DNA from: Pyrus communis
Taxonomy: Eukaryota; Streptophyta; Magnoliopsida; Rosales; Rosaceae
Length of the DNA: 64,000 bases
Direction of reading: 5' to 3'
Assembly: GCF_963583255.1 (NCBI RefSeq)
Contig: NC_084807.1
Location: 3,125,372-3,189,371 of the forward strand
A model generated the notes under the pieces. It saw only the letters and a program-made list of their open reading frames with translations, made no database searches and was not told the DNA's origin. The stretch's first letter is position 1; the number at the start of each line of letters is the position of its first letter. Below, in pieces: positions 1-10,784 of this stretch. A program made the translations under genes and the position numbers.

Positions 1-99
1 CTTGTATGATAAAACATTTCCTCGTCGTACATTTAAAACTCCCGATTAGTTTTGTTTGGAGCATACATGGATAACTGGTTCGCCCTATTTGTCTTTCAG

Positions 100-2120
100 G
101 ACTCTCAGGAAATTGTTCAAGGTCGATCCAGCAGATTACATGATATCAATATGTGGAAATGACGCCCTTAGAGAGCTCTCATCCCCTGGAAAGAGTGGAA
201 GCTTCTTTTATTTGACAAACGATGACCGGTACATGATAAAGACAATGAAGAAAGCAGAAGTGAAGGTAAGTTTCAAAAATTTATTATACCCTTTCCTCGT
301 GCTTCCTGCTCAGTTTGGATATAGATATGTAGCTTCGCAGCTCTCTTCAGATTATATTGAGTCCATTATGTTGCTATTGCTACTATTTTTATTAATCATG
401 ACATCCTTCCAAATTAATACGTCGCTGAATTCTGATTTGATCGGTTATTTTCTGCACTAAATAATGTGCTGATCTCAACTTGGCCATCACAGGTGCTTCT
501 AAGAATGCTTCCAGCTTACTACAATCATGTTAGATCCTTTGAGAATACACTGGTCACCAAATTTTACGGCCTTCATTGTGTAAAGTTAACGGGGACTGCC
601 CAAAAGAAGGTAATGCTGCTGGCTAGTGAACCTTTTATTGCTTTCTGAACTTCTGAAATATTGAACTTTATAATTCCCTTTTTCCAGGTGAGATTTGTCA
701 TTATGGGGAATCTATTTTGCTCTGAGTTTGCAATTCACAGGCGGTTTGATTTAAAAGGCTCTTCCCTTGGCCGTACAACCGATAAACCTGAGTCGGAAAT
801 TGATGCTACAACAACTCTTAAAGATCTCGATCTTAATTATATATTTAGGTTGCAGAAGGTTTGGTTTCAAGAGTTCTGCAGGTATATTTTTATCTGTCTG
901 TCTATCACTTTTTCGTTTAGGATATCAAAGATTATGAGAACACTCCCTTTCATTCATACTCTAGTGTTATGTTGTGAAAGAATAGCTAGGGAGAGTCGCC
1001 ATCATAAGTCATTAGACATACTCTAGTGTTATGTTGTGAAAGAATAGCTAGGGAGAGTCGCCATCATAAGTCATTAGACTGATGTACATTAACTCCAATG
1101 TCAATTTTCTCATAGTGGCTATGCTTATTGGGAGGAACTTGGTGAGAGAAAAATAGTTCCTCAGTCAAATCGTTACAAATGTGGATTATACTTGCCTCTT
1201 TCAATTATTATCAAAACTCAAAAATAACTAATGCCTGATTTTAGGAAGATATGGTTGATTGAGTTGGTGGAGCGTATGATCTTCGGAAAAAGAAATGGAT
1301 TACACTTGAGTGCTATGTGCATATGTGAGAATGTTTGGGTAGATTGGAAGTTAGATATGGAAATTTTAGCAGTTGTGTATTAGTCTAGTTTCTCTTTCTG
1401 AGTTGAAGTCTACCTCGATGCAGGCAAGTGGACAGAGATTGCGACTTTCTTGAACATGAAAGAATAATGGACTACAGTCTCTTGGTTGGTCTTCATTTCC
1501 AAGAAGCTTCATGCACGGATAACCCCAAAACTCCAGACCGAACATCTGGAGCTCGTACTCCAACTGGTTATTTCTAGACCTTTCTTCAGTTATTTATACA
1601 TCTCATAAATGCAAAGCAAAGCCTTTCTGAACGCATGAATTCTGTACCGACCTTGCAGGAAATGGCGACCCTGACAATGGAACCCCACGCCTTTCTAAAG
1701 TTGACATGGATCGGCTTCTTTCTGACCCGAACTGGTAGAAATGAATCCATTAAAATTGTGCCAAATTTTCATCTTTCAAAGAGATCCCTGGTAATAATCA
1801 GTTAAATTGATTTCGGAATGCTTTGTTGCAGGCGGTCTTCTATTAGTTTAGGTATTAATATGCCAGCATGGGCTGAAAGGACAGTGAGAAGAAATGATTG
1901 TGAGCCTCAGTTGGTTGGAGACCCAACGGGAGAACTGTACGATGTCATTCTGTTTTTCGGTATAATTGACATACTACAGGACTATGATATCAGCAAAAAG
2001 CTCGAGCATGCATACAAGTCATTCCAATATGATCCGACCTCAATCTCTGCTGTTGATCCGAAGCTATACTCCAAACGCTTTCGTGCTTTCATCTTCAGAG
2101 TTTTTGTAGAAGACACATGA
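100..2120 (+). CDS. PIP5K: Phosphatidylinositol-4-phosphate 5-kinase, C-terminal half (5' end outside window)
   Basis: Plasma-membrane lipid kinase that converts PI4P to PI(4,5)P2. Six coding exons are readable with GT-AG borders and consistent phase: 100-265, 493-609, 688-881, 1424-1566, 1659-1734 and 1832-2120 (stop TGA 2118-2120), giving about 327 residues. The opening [13 protein letters not shown] leads into the nucleotide-binding lysine region (MIKTMKK), followed by MGNLFCSE, the DLKGSS motif, IMDYSLLVG (catalytic Asp), [11 protein letters not shown] (metal-binding Asp) and the type I activation loop KKLEHAYKS...SAVDP. The order and near-complete set of kinase motifs argue for a working gene. 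The N-terminal MORN repeats expected for plant PIP5Ks lie to the left of the window. The exon 1659-1734 encodes a variable acidic insert typical of the family. The 3' UTR probably runs to about 2.4 kb. Family assignment is firm; the exact paralogue is not resolved. Confidence 0.93.
955..1079. repeat. Perfect 62-bp tandem duplication in a PIP5K intron
   Basis: Positions 956-1017 and 1018-1079 are identical by eye, with a period of 62. They lie in the intron between the exons ending at 881 and starting at 1424. No difference is seen, so the duplication is recent or is an assembly artefact. Confidence 0.9.
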
Positions 2121-3522
2121 GGGTATAGTTTGAACCCCAGATTTTAACTCGAGGCTTGGCAGTCATCCCTGTATAGTCATCGGTCTGTAGCGGAAATGAC
2201 AATGCTTTTAAAACTAGCAGAAGCATCGGTTACATGGTCAATGGAGCTTGAAAAGTGGCTGCCATGGGGAGCACGCTTCGGCGTATTTGTTACTGCATTA
2301 CTCCCCGGTGTCATAATCTCTTTTAATTTATAGTCACAGATATATGATATGTTCTGGTTAGGGATTAAAGTTGTAAACCAGAGTTACTCGAAGCCTTTTG
2401 GAATTGTAAATGAAAAAGTAAACCAAAAGGGGTGTGGAATTACAGTGGACGTGACGCGTTCGTTTTGTATATGGGATTCCAACATTGAATGAGAAATGTA
2501 CAGGAGATGAACGGATAGTTGATCATGCCTTTACAATTAGATGAACTATTCTCGTATGCTGTTATTCCACCTTTACATAATTCTGCTACTTCCCTTGGGT
2601 ATACACTTTTGTGAGCGAGACGAAGCCAGAGATCCATATGGATGGGGTATTCTCAAATAACAAAGTCACAAATTAAAACGCTTAAGGATTTACTAAACAA
2701 AACACGTACATAAATTCTCAAGGTTTTTCATACAACATATTATAATATCTTTCGATGCATTTTTATGTTTTGAAAGCTTTGAGTAGCAACTTCATTACCA
2801 ATACCATCAAATGTTCCTCTTTACAGAATAACCATATTATCGTTCATCCTTGATCTCTTATCCAATTTTTCAATCGATTTTTCAGAAGTTTGCTAACCTA
2901 GAATGCTTTATTACATCGAATTACTATATGCATTATGTACATTTGTCCACCAAAAAGCTGAGTTGGCATCCGCCCCAATTGGGCCCAAGGTAGTCCATTT
3001 TTTAGAAATGTAACTCAGAATACTTTATTACGTGGAATTACTATATGCAATATGTATATTTATCCACCAAAAAGAAAGACATTGTAAAATAATTAGGTAC
3101 AAGAAATTACACGCACTACATGAATATTACAAAAAGATGCATGAGAGGTTTGCAAAATAATAAATAAAATATTTACTTATCTTTCCACGGGTGCAGATCT
3201 TGTGGTTAAAGTTTCACTAATTAATCCAACAGCTAAAGTTTCCTTGCATTTTTTTTTTTGGGAAATGATTTCGAAATTGCTTCTGGGTCCAACGGTATTC
3301 GCCCTTCTCCCCAAAGAGGCTAAACCCTCGATGTCTTTGAAGCCTGAAATTCATTTCTTCTCTTATCGCCATGGATAGATAGCAGTACCGAAACGGAGGT
3401 TTTCCATTTGCTGAAAAAACAGTAAGAAAACTTATCCATGGATTAATTTGATAGTTCATATTCTTTCGAAATTCTAGGGTTTTAATTTCTCCAATTGAAA
3501 TTGTTCATCCTCGGCCTTTAAC
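2121..3522. other. PIP5K 3' UTR and AT-rich spacer with a diverged repeat pair
   Basis: The first 200-300 bases are the likely PIP5K 3' UTR. The rest is AT-rich spacer. Two imperfect direct copies of a 57-bp sequence lie at 2901-2957 and 3018-3073 (both end in a shared CCACCAAAAAG). No credible coding exon is seen on either strand; the short open frames here lack family signatures. Confidence 0.6.
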
Positions 3523-4260
3523 ATGATTCAACTCTACAATATGAAGGCCCTCCGAATTGGTTAATTCAATATTTTCTTGTACATCTGCATCAGAACCTAA
3601 AAGTTTTGTTCTTGTTGGTCCAAAACCCTCAAACTTTCGTCTTCCAAATCAGTTGCTTTGCAGACCCATCACCTCAGAAATCTCGGAAACCCAGCATGGT
3701 TTCAAAGTCAATTACCTCATAAACACATATGGGTTGTCCCCAGAAGATGCAATTTCAGTATCCAAAAGGGTGAGGCTGGAATCTCCAAAAAAAGCAGAAT
3801 CTGTTTTGGCCCTTCTGAGAAACCATGGACTATCCCAAACCCAGATTTCAAAGCTTGTTAGGTCATGTCCGCCGATAATTTCTGCCAATCCCAAGGAAAC
3901 TCTTTTGCCAAAGCTTGAGTTTTTCGGCTTTCTCGGTGTTTCGAGGGTGGACCATGCAAAAACTCTGGCTTATAATCCACATCTTTTGGGATAAGCTTGA
4001 CAAACAGGATTATGCCCACTTATGATTTCCTTAGGAGTATCCTTTCTGAGGAAAATGTTGTAGCTCTTTTCAAGCACAACTCGCGGCTTTTCGTGGAAAG
4101 TCAATTCAAGTATCTGGTGCAAAATATTGAGCTTTTGAGAGAATCAGGTCTGATGCCTAAAAACTTAATTAGCCTTAGTACTGAGCTACATGTTTTCGTC
4201 GATGCTTTCAGAAGTTCTGGGAAGCCTGCGCGTTTTCTTCGATGCTTTCAGAAGTTCTAG
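3523..4260 (+). pseudogene. mTERF-family gene, frameshifted and truncated
   Basis: mTERF proteins are organellar nucleic-acid-binding factors built from about 30-residue helical repeats. The frame from about 3557 to 3994 reads FKVNYLINTYGLSPEDA, then HGLSQTQISKLVRSCP and LLPKLEFFGFLGVSR, all typical of the plant family. It stops after HLLG at 3994. The next repeat continues in another frame from about 3990 (LTNRIMPTYDFLRSIL and LFKHNSRLFVE), so one base has been lost or gained near 3990. Candidate ATGs at 3523 and 3541 are in a frame that ends after a few codons, so the start is also broken. Homology stops at about 4190, where a 40-bp repeat begins; the last third of a normal mTERF gene is missing. 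No intron is seen, as is usual for this subfamily. Confidence 0.82.
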
Positions 4261-4310
4261 GAAACCTGCGTGTTTTCTTCATTGCTTTCAGGAGGATGGG
4301 AACCGGCAAG
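4193..4310. repeat. Three tandem 40-bp units ending the mTERF pseudogene
   Basis: Units at 4193-4232, 4233-4272 and about 4273-4310 each begin TTTTCxTC and contain GCTTTCAG. The first two are nearly identical; the third is shorter and diverged. A fourth partial start follows at 4311. They replace the expected C-terminal mTERF sequence. From 4311 to 4880 no gene is recognised. Confidence 0.85.
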
Positions 4311-4879
4311 TTTTCTTCGTTGTTTGAAAACCGAGTTTTGGAAGGCCTCTGGCTCGTGGCCCATTCTTGCCTGCAAGCCAAGCAAACAATTAATGCATCA
4401 ACAACCAGTTCATTGAAAGGGGGTGAAGAGAAAATCTTGCGATATCAGTACGATATTAACCTACTTAAAAATGTAAAAATATTATATGTGCACACTTTAG
4501 ACTCAGAGAGGAGAGGTATTTGTCGATTGGCTATTTCAGCGCCATAAAATAAGCAGCTTTCAACAGAAGGAGCTCCATACTGTATTCCCCATCTATACAA
4601 TTACATGTTGACTTTTGTACAATAATAAAAGATATAATTGGTACTCTTGTCACCTCCTACTGATTAGGGTTTGTACTGCTATTTGCAATAATGTACATGA
4701 AGAACTACCATGGTTCAGAGTTGTTACCCAGAAAAATTCTAACATTTGACGGCCTGCTCCGACCATCCTCCACCTAAATTAGGTTACAGTCCGCAGCATC
4801 TTCCTCTAGAAAGGTTAATGAATCAGATGGTTGCCTCCGTAATGGACGACCCTGCAGTATCCAAATAAAGATGTTTACT

Positions 4880-7540
4880 CGACTGCAATTGTACTCAAAT
4901 GTCACCACACATACAACTAGAAAACATACCTAGGTAAAGCATGTGATCTCACAGTTCCAATGGATCACTCTCTGGTGAATAAGACGTTCACAAGCTGTGA
5001 CAACATGCCAATGTTCAGATAATATGTGGTGTGGACATGATCTTTCTCTTTAAGGAGAGTGGAAATTCCAACAAAGGTTCAGGGAAGGTTTGTGGACAGT
5101 TTTGATGTAAATGTAGAGAAAGAAATCACAGCTTTACCTCCAGATCGATTCTTCTCCCTCTTCGCCTCCACATCAAATTGTGAATCCTGTTTCTTCCCAT
5201 ATCCATTTCGATATGCCAACACAAGTGCTTTCCTTTTCCATACCCCAGCTCTATATGATATTCCTAAACTCATAGAAGAAGAAATTATAGTTGATCGATT
5301 GATCTTAGAAAACAAGAAAAAGGATCATGAAATGAAATATAATTGGTGCAACTACTTAAATAGTTCTCATTAACAAATAGATTGCATTAGCATTAACTTA
5401 TACATGAGCTATTCACTTTATTACGTGTATGTTAAACAATCTCGACTTTTTTTTTCTATTAATGAATATGATCAATGTCTATGAGACTCTCACTATCTCC
5501 GTCTCTCTTTATCTCAATTAAAAAGAGAAAAAAAAAAAAAAAAAATTTATGAGCGTTTCAGAAACAATTCTGAAGAAACTAAGGTGAAATGAAACTCACT
5601 TACAGGCTTACAGCTCATCTGCGGTGTTCAACATAAGAAATAGTTCCTGTTAAATGTGTAGTGCAGTAACCACCCACCTGTTCTAGTAACACAATTTGCT
5701 GACTTCCAACAAGCGCAAGCATAAGAGCAGTGCTCCAAGGAAACCCGAACCTCATTTGTTTTGTGGTCATTGTCACCCGATCTCATTTCCACAGCTGTGT
5801 GTGTACAAAAACATATCTTAACCCACTCGAATATGGCAGCGACATGAAGAGAAAATGAAAAGCCATGGTGCTTGTCTTGAAAATAAGGCAGTATACAAGT
5901 AAAACATCATTCCAGGGATACCTATCCAATTGAAGGAGCATCATATTCACTCCAAACGGCAGGAGAACCATTCCTGGACAACTAATTGATGGATGTTAAA
6001 ATTGTTGGCCTTAGATAATCCTATCTTTACAATTCCACAGTTTGCTCTCTGCATCAGTAAAGCCAACAAACACATTAGTGACCTAATCTTGACCTGACTC
6101 AGAGCATAGTTGAACTTCGCGGTCAACATTTCACTAATAAATAAGCCGAAATGATTAAGCTAAATTCTACAGATAGATGTAACATATTTATAAAAGCCTC
6201 AATAATAATTCCTTACATTTTTCCCTTAATTTTCCATTTTATCATGGCCATCGAACTCTGAAAGTTGGAACAGAATTTAAACATGACTTGACAGGGAAAT
6301 ATAGCAAAGTGAAAGTTTTAGAAAGAGCAATCACTTGAGGTGTACCAAGATCCAAAAAAAAAAAAAATAAATAAAATAATGTTGGAACCAGTTTTCCTGA
6401 ATTGCTTATTCCTAAATATTGAGTAAACAACTCCTGTAGTGAAATTCATATTGACATGGATACGGCCACCTGTGCACATGAGTTGATCATCTTTTCATTC
6501 CGAAAACCATTTCATCCAAAATGTGCAGCATATTCATGCAAGGAACTCATAAACAAAAGGAGATCCATGTGCTTTTCTTTCACCATTCATCGAATTCAAA
6601 ATCCTTGAGTATGCAACTGCACGACCATAAAACAAGAAAATCAGTTGAATCTTACATAACCATGGTAATTTTGGTTAGTCTTCAGAGGTGGATGTTATAA
6701 CTTTTGGAATTATGTGGAAAGAAGATAAGAATAATAAGGTTCAAATCTTATTCGTTCAACTGGTAATGTGCAAAGTATTAAATTAGAACCGTAATTTTAA
6801 TTGCCAAATGCAAGGTATTAAAGTTCACAAGAATTAGAGGCAAGTTTTACCTTCACATGGTTTTGCTGGTTCATCATCAAATTAAGAAAATGCTTGTTTC
6901 TTCTCATACCTCGTCTCAGAAGGATGCCCTAAATTCAAAGATGAAGATACTGTAAATTAACGAGTGGTCTTAGAAACAAGCATATGCATGCTGATTTGAA
7001 TAGGTCCAGCCTAATTGGTACAGTTTTTTCAAATTAATTCCAGTTTATTATGTGTGCAAGTTTGACAATCTGGATCTGGATCTTTTCCTTAAGATGAATA
7101 TGCATTCCACCACATTCAAATCACATCACTACGAAAAGAAAAAAAAACATCATCCAGGAGTTACCTCGTCTCATTCAGGAGAATCATATTCATGATGACA
7201 GATAGCCAAAGCACAACTGGACGACTAGTAATTAATGTAAGGTAACACCTGTTGCCCATGGATGAAATTGTCTTGGAATTTAAAGATACATGGTTTTACA
7301 GGGGAGAACAAACACGAAATGAAGGTGGAAGGGTAGCGTAGTTGAATTAAACAATTAAAAACCGATTGATTGATTAATTAATTAATTAATTAAACACGGT
7401 ATAAAATGACAGTAAACAATTGAAGAGAAACTTTTACAGAATCTGAAATCTTGGCTATGGAATGAAACAGGTTATTGTATGAAAAATTGTGCTACGTAAG
7501 TACCTAAATTTGACTTGAGATCTCAAATGATGACTTCGTC
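4880..7540. repeat. Copy A of the NLR downstream region (paralogous to 9.0-10.8 kb)
   Basis: Collinear with 9020-10784. Matching pairs include 5040-5150 with 9190-9290, 5600-5990 with 9735-10115, and 7140-7380 with 10440-10680. Copy A carries about 700 extra bases (roughly 6320-7020) missing from copy B. Both copies lie directly downstream of an NLR 3' end on the minus strand, so this is the 3' flank or spliced 3' UTR of a duplicated NLR gene. No conserved reading frame is shared by the copies. An AATT-repeat tract lies at about 7370-7395. Confidence 0.8.
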
Positions 7541-7544
7541 ATCT

Positions 7545-7925
7545 ATTTGTATGCAAGGTATGTGAGCTATCTGGCTCCACTCTTCTCCCGTCTTCTCCTG
7601 ACACCTCATCCTCAGAGAAGGATAGCACTTGATTCTCAAAAAAGAAAGTAATGCCGGCAAATCATCTTTTGTGGCAGGAATTCAAGACTATCACAGCTTC
7701 TACTTTTGAGCTTTTGAAGACAAGTGAGGTGTTGAAGTCCCTTTCACTCCAAAGATTTCAGAACTTTTGTTCCATAGATTTGAGAGTGTAAGAGTTGAAG
7801 GGAGTAGCTGTTCCTTGAGCAACATCTCCAACAGATCCTTGTAACCACCGATCCCAAATGTTTGAAGGAAGACAAGTCGTTGCAAACCCCACTCCACTAA
7901 TGGCCTGCCCTCAGTCTCCTGTATG
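7545..7925 (-). pseudogene. 3' remnant of a second CC-NB-LRR gene
   Basis: Reading the minus strand, the frame contains VEWGLQRLVFLQTFGIGG and LLKEQLLPSTL, matching the last LRRs of the intact NLR (WGLQRLVSLRTFRI, VLKEQLLPTTL). The terminal segment equivalent to CQEKTGEEWSKIAHIPC is present further down in a shifted frame, so at least one frameshift separates them. Homology begins abruptly at about 7925 and ends at the stop region near 7545. Thus only about 125 codons of some 1280 survive; the CC, NB-ARC and most LRRs are gone. Together with the shared downstream block, it marks a former tandem gene pair. Confidence 0.85.
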
Positions 7926-8133
7926 AACACTGGAGTACTGTCCAGGCCATCCACTTTGTCCACTTCCCCAACGCGATTGTTCTTGAAGAACAGATTCAGC
8001 TTGGGACTTTTCAATTTTAAAAAACTAGAGTCAAAAGAAACAAGAAAAAAAAAAAGAGATTTCAAGTGAATTGGAAGTTCAGGAATGCCTTAGCACCCAA
8101 AAAAAAGGGCACATAAAATCAATTAAGACAAGT

Positions 8134-8880
8134 TTAGATCAACATAATATATAATAGAACAAAAGTAAGAACTACCTCTCTAAAAGTTTCACAGAACTTA
8201 AAAAATTGGAGACAATTTCCCACATCCTCAGCAACTAATGGTGCCTTGAGGTAGGGGAAGCTCAAGATCAGCCTCTCTGCTCTCGATGGGACGTTCCTGG
8301 ACCCTGCGAAACCCTCTTGCAGCCTTGCCCTTGCCCTTGGAATCATTCTCATTCACAGCAGCACCACCATCTCTGCTTCATTACAAATTTCCATCAACTC
8401 GTCCTGTTTTGCTGCATCAGAGCACTTCACATCTTCGCTCTGATCAAGCGCATTCTCCTTCCCTCGTTTTCCAGGTGAATCAACACACATTGCCTGCAAA
8501 AACTCGAGACCATAAGTCCTCTTAAACCGAACTAAAACCAACCAACAACAATATCAATATGCGTTAAAAGAAAAAAACCATAATCAACAGCACCACCATC
8601 TCTGCTGCCAAAATCAACCGCTTGAGTCTCAATATTCCCTGGCCATTCCTTGACTTTACGATGCTTTCTGACTGCCTTGGCACTAACATCCTTATTGCTC
8701 ATAGCAGCAGCACCATCTCTGCTGCCATTACACATTTCCATCAACTCTTCCTAATTCATTTTCTTAGTTTCCTGCTCATCAGATTTCGGAGATGCATCCA
8801 AGTTCATATCTTTGCTTCCATTAAGAGACTTCTCCTTCCCTCGTTTTCTTGGTGACAACACTGGTTTCCTATCAAAACTC
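8134..8880 (-). pseudogene. Degenerate fragment resembling a plant zf-4CXXC_R1 / DDT-like gene
   Basis: Minus-strand frames include LVAEDVGNCLQFFKFCETF, which resembles the DDT-like segment of plant CDCA7/R1-type zinc-finger proteins (EDVGxxLQFLEFC). Farther upstream, KDVSAKAVRKHRKVKEWPG and IETQAVDFGSRDGG look like a basic linker of the same kind of protein. The pieces are in different frames with stops. Two related stretches (about 8345-8485 and 8697-8865) share a lysine-rich KRGKE block and look like an internal tandem duplication. No CXXC zinc-finger cluster is present. It fills the gap between the truncated NLR and copy B of the NLR flank. Family assignment is from memory of the motif and is tentative. 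Confidence 0.42.
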
Positions 8881-9019
8881 GAGGGCATAAACCCACTTAA
8901 ACGTCACTAAAACCTTGTTCAAAGCCATACGTTTTTCACAAACCATCCTTGCTTTCAACATCCATCTCCCCTTGTTTCTTCTGCTTGTACATAGTCAAAG
9001 GGATTGCTCATATTTAATT

Positions 9020-10784
9020 AGATTCCAATTGTAATCGAATGCCACCGCACATATAGAAAACATGCCCCTTTGTCCTGGGATAGCTCATAACATCCCCAAT
9101 GGTCTCTCAGTTCCCTTGGAACACTTCCAGAGAATAAGATGCTCACAGGCTGTGACAATAGGCACAATTTCAGATGAAAATAAAAGTGCAGGATCTTTTA
9201 CTTTAAGGAGAGTATGTGGACATTCCAATAAAAATTCATGGAAGGTTTGTACACAGTTAATGTAGTGAAAGAAGATAGAGCTTTACCTGCAGATCGATGC
9301 GTTCTCCCACTTCATTTCCACATCAAATTGTGAAAATCATGTTTCTTCTCATATCCGTTTCGATAGGATGCCAAAACAAGTGCTTTCCTTTTCCGTACCC
9401 CAGCTCAACATAAATGAATACTCCTAAATTCAAATACGATGAAATTATAAACAATTGATTGATCTTAGAAAACAAGCAAATGGATCTTAAAATGAAACCT
9501 AAATGGTGCAGCTTCTTAAATAATTCCAACTAATAAATAGATTGAATTAGCATCAACTTATACATGAGCTATTCACTTTATTACGCGCACGGTTAACAAG
9601 TGGCTTTTTCTTTATATTAATGAATATAATCAATGTCTTTATAACTATCTTTGTCTCTCTTAAACTCAATTAAAAAGGGGAAAAAAGTTGTTTATTTATG
9701 AACTTTTCAGAAACAAAGTGAAATGGAATTCAATTTTTGTTATCTGCAGTGTTCAACATAAGAAATATCGTTCCCGTGAAATGTGTAGTGCAGCAACCAC
9801 CCACCTGCTCTTGTAACATAATGTACAAACTTCCAACAAGCGCAAGCATGAGGGCAGTGCTCCAAAGCAACTTGCTCTCATTTTTGTTTTGTGGTCATCG
9901 TCACCCGTTCTCACTTCAACAGCGGTGTATGTACCAAAACAGATCTGCAACCACACGAAGATGGCAGCAGCATGAAGGGAAGATGAAATGGCATTTGGCT
10001 TGTATTGAAAATAAAGCAGCATATGAGAAAAACATCATTCCAGGGGTTACCTATCCAATTGAAGGAGAATCATATTCATGTCACACTGCAGGAGAACCAT
10101 TCATAGACAACTAATTGATGGACGCAATGGACTTAGGTAATTCAATCTTTACAGCACAGTTTGCTATCTGCATCAGCAAAGCCGACAAACACGTTAGTGA
10201 CATAATTTTGCACTGAAAGCATAGTTGAATTTCACTGTTAACATTTGACTAATACATAAGCTTAAATGATGCCTTCACATTTTCCCCTACTTTATCATCG
10301 CAATCAAACTCTGAAAGCAAATGGATCAATCCAGTTTATTACTTGAACGTTCAAGTTTGACAATCAGGATCTTTTCCTTATCTTGAGATGAATATGCATT
10401 CCACCACAATCAAATCACATAGGTATGGGAAAGAAATAAAAAACATCATCGAGGGCTACCTCATCGCCCATGTGGGAGAATCATATTCATGACAGATAAG
10501 CCAGAGCACGATTCGACGACTAGTAATTAATGTAAGCTAACACAAGTTGCCCTCGGATGATATTGTCTTGAAATTTAACGATACATGGTTTACAGGGGAG
10601 AACAAACACGGAAGGGAGATGGAAGGGTAGCGTAGTTGAATTAAACAATTAAAAACTGGTTGATTGATTGATTAAAACAGTATAAATGACAGCAAACAAT
10701 TGAAGAGAAACTTGTACAGAATCTGAATCTTGCCTATGGAATGAAAATGGTGCTCTGTGCGTACCTGACTTTGACTTTGAGATC
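9020..10784. repeat. Copy B of the NLR downstream region
   Basis: Downstream flank of the intact NLR (which is on the minus strand and stops at 10785), paralogous to 4880-7540. It is the shorter copy, lacking the 700-base stretch. Splice-like junctions shared by the copies would fit an intron-containing 3' UTR, but no coding exon is recognisable. Confidence 0.75.

Noticed and set aside
5059..5373. 104-codon frame as a gene
   Set aside because: The paralogous sequence at 9190-9530 does not keep the frame, so there is no coding conservation.
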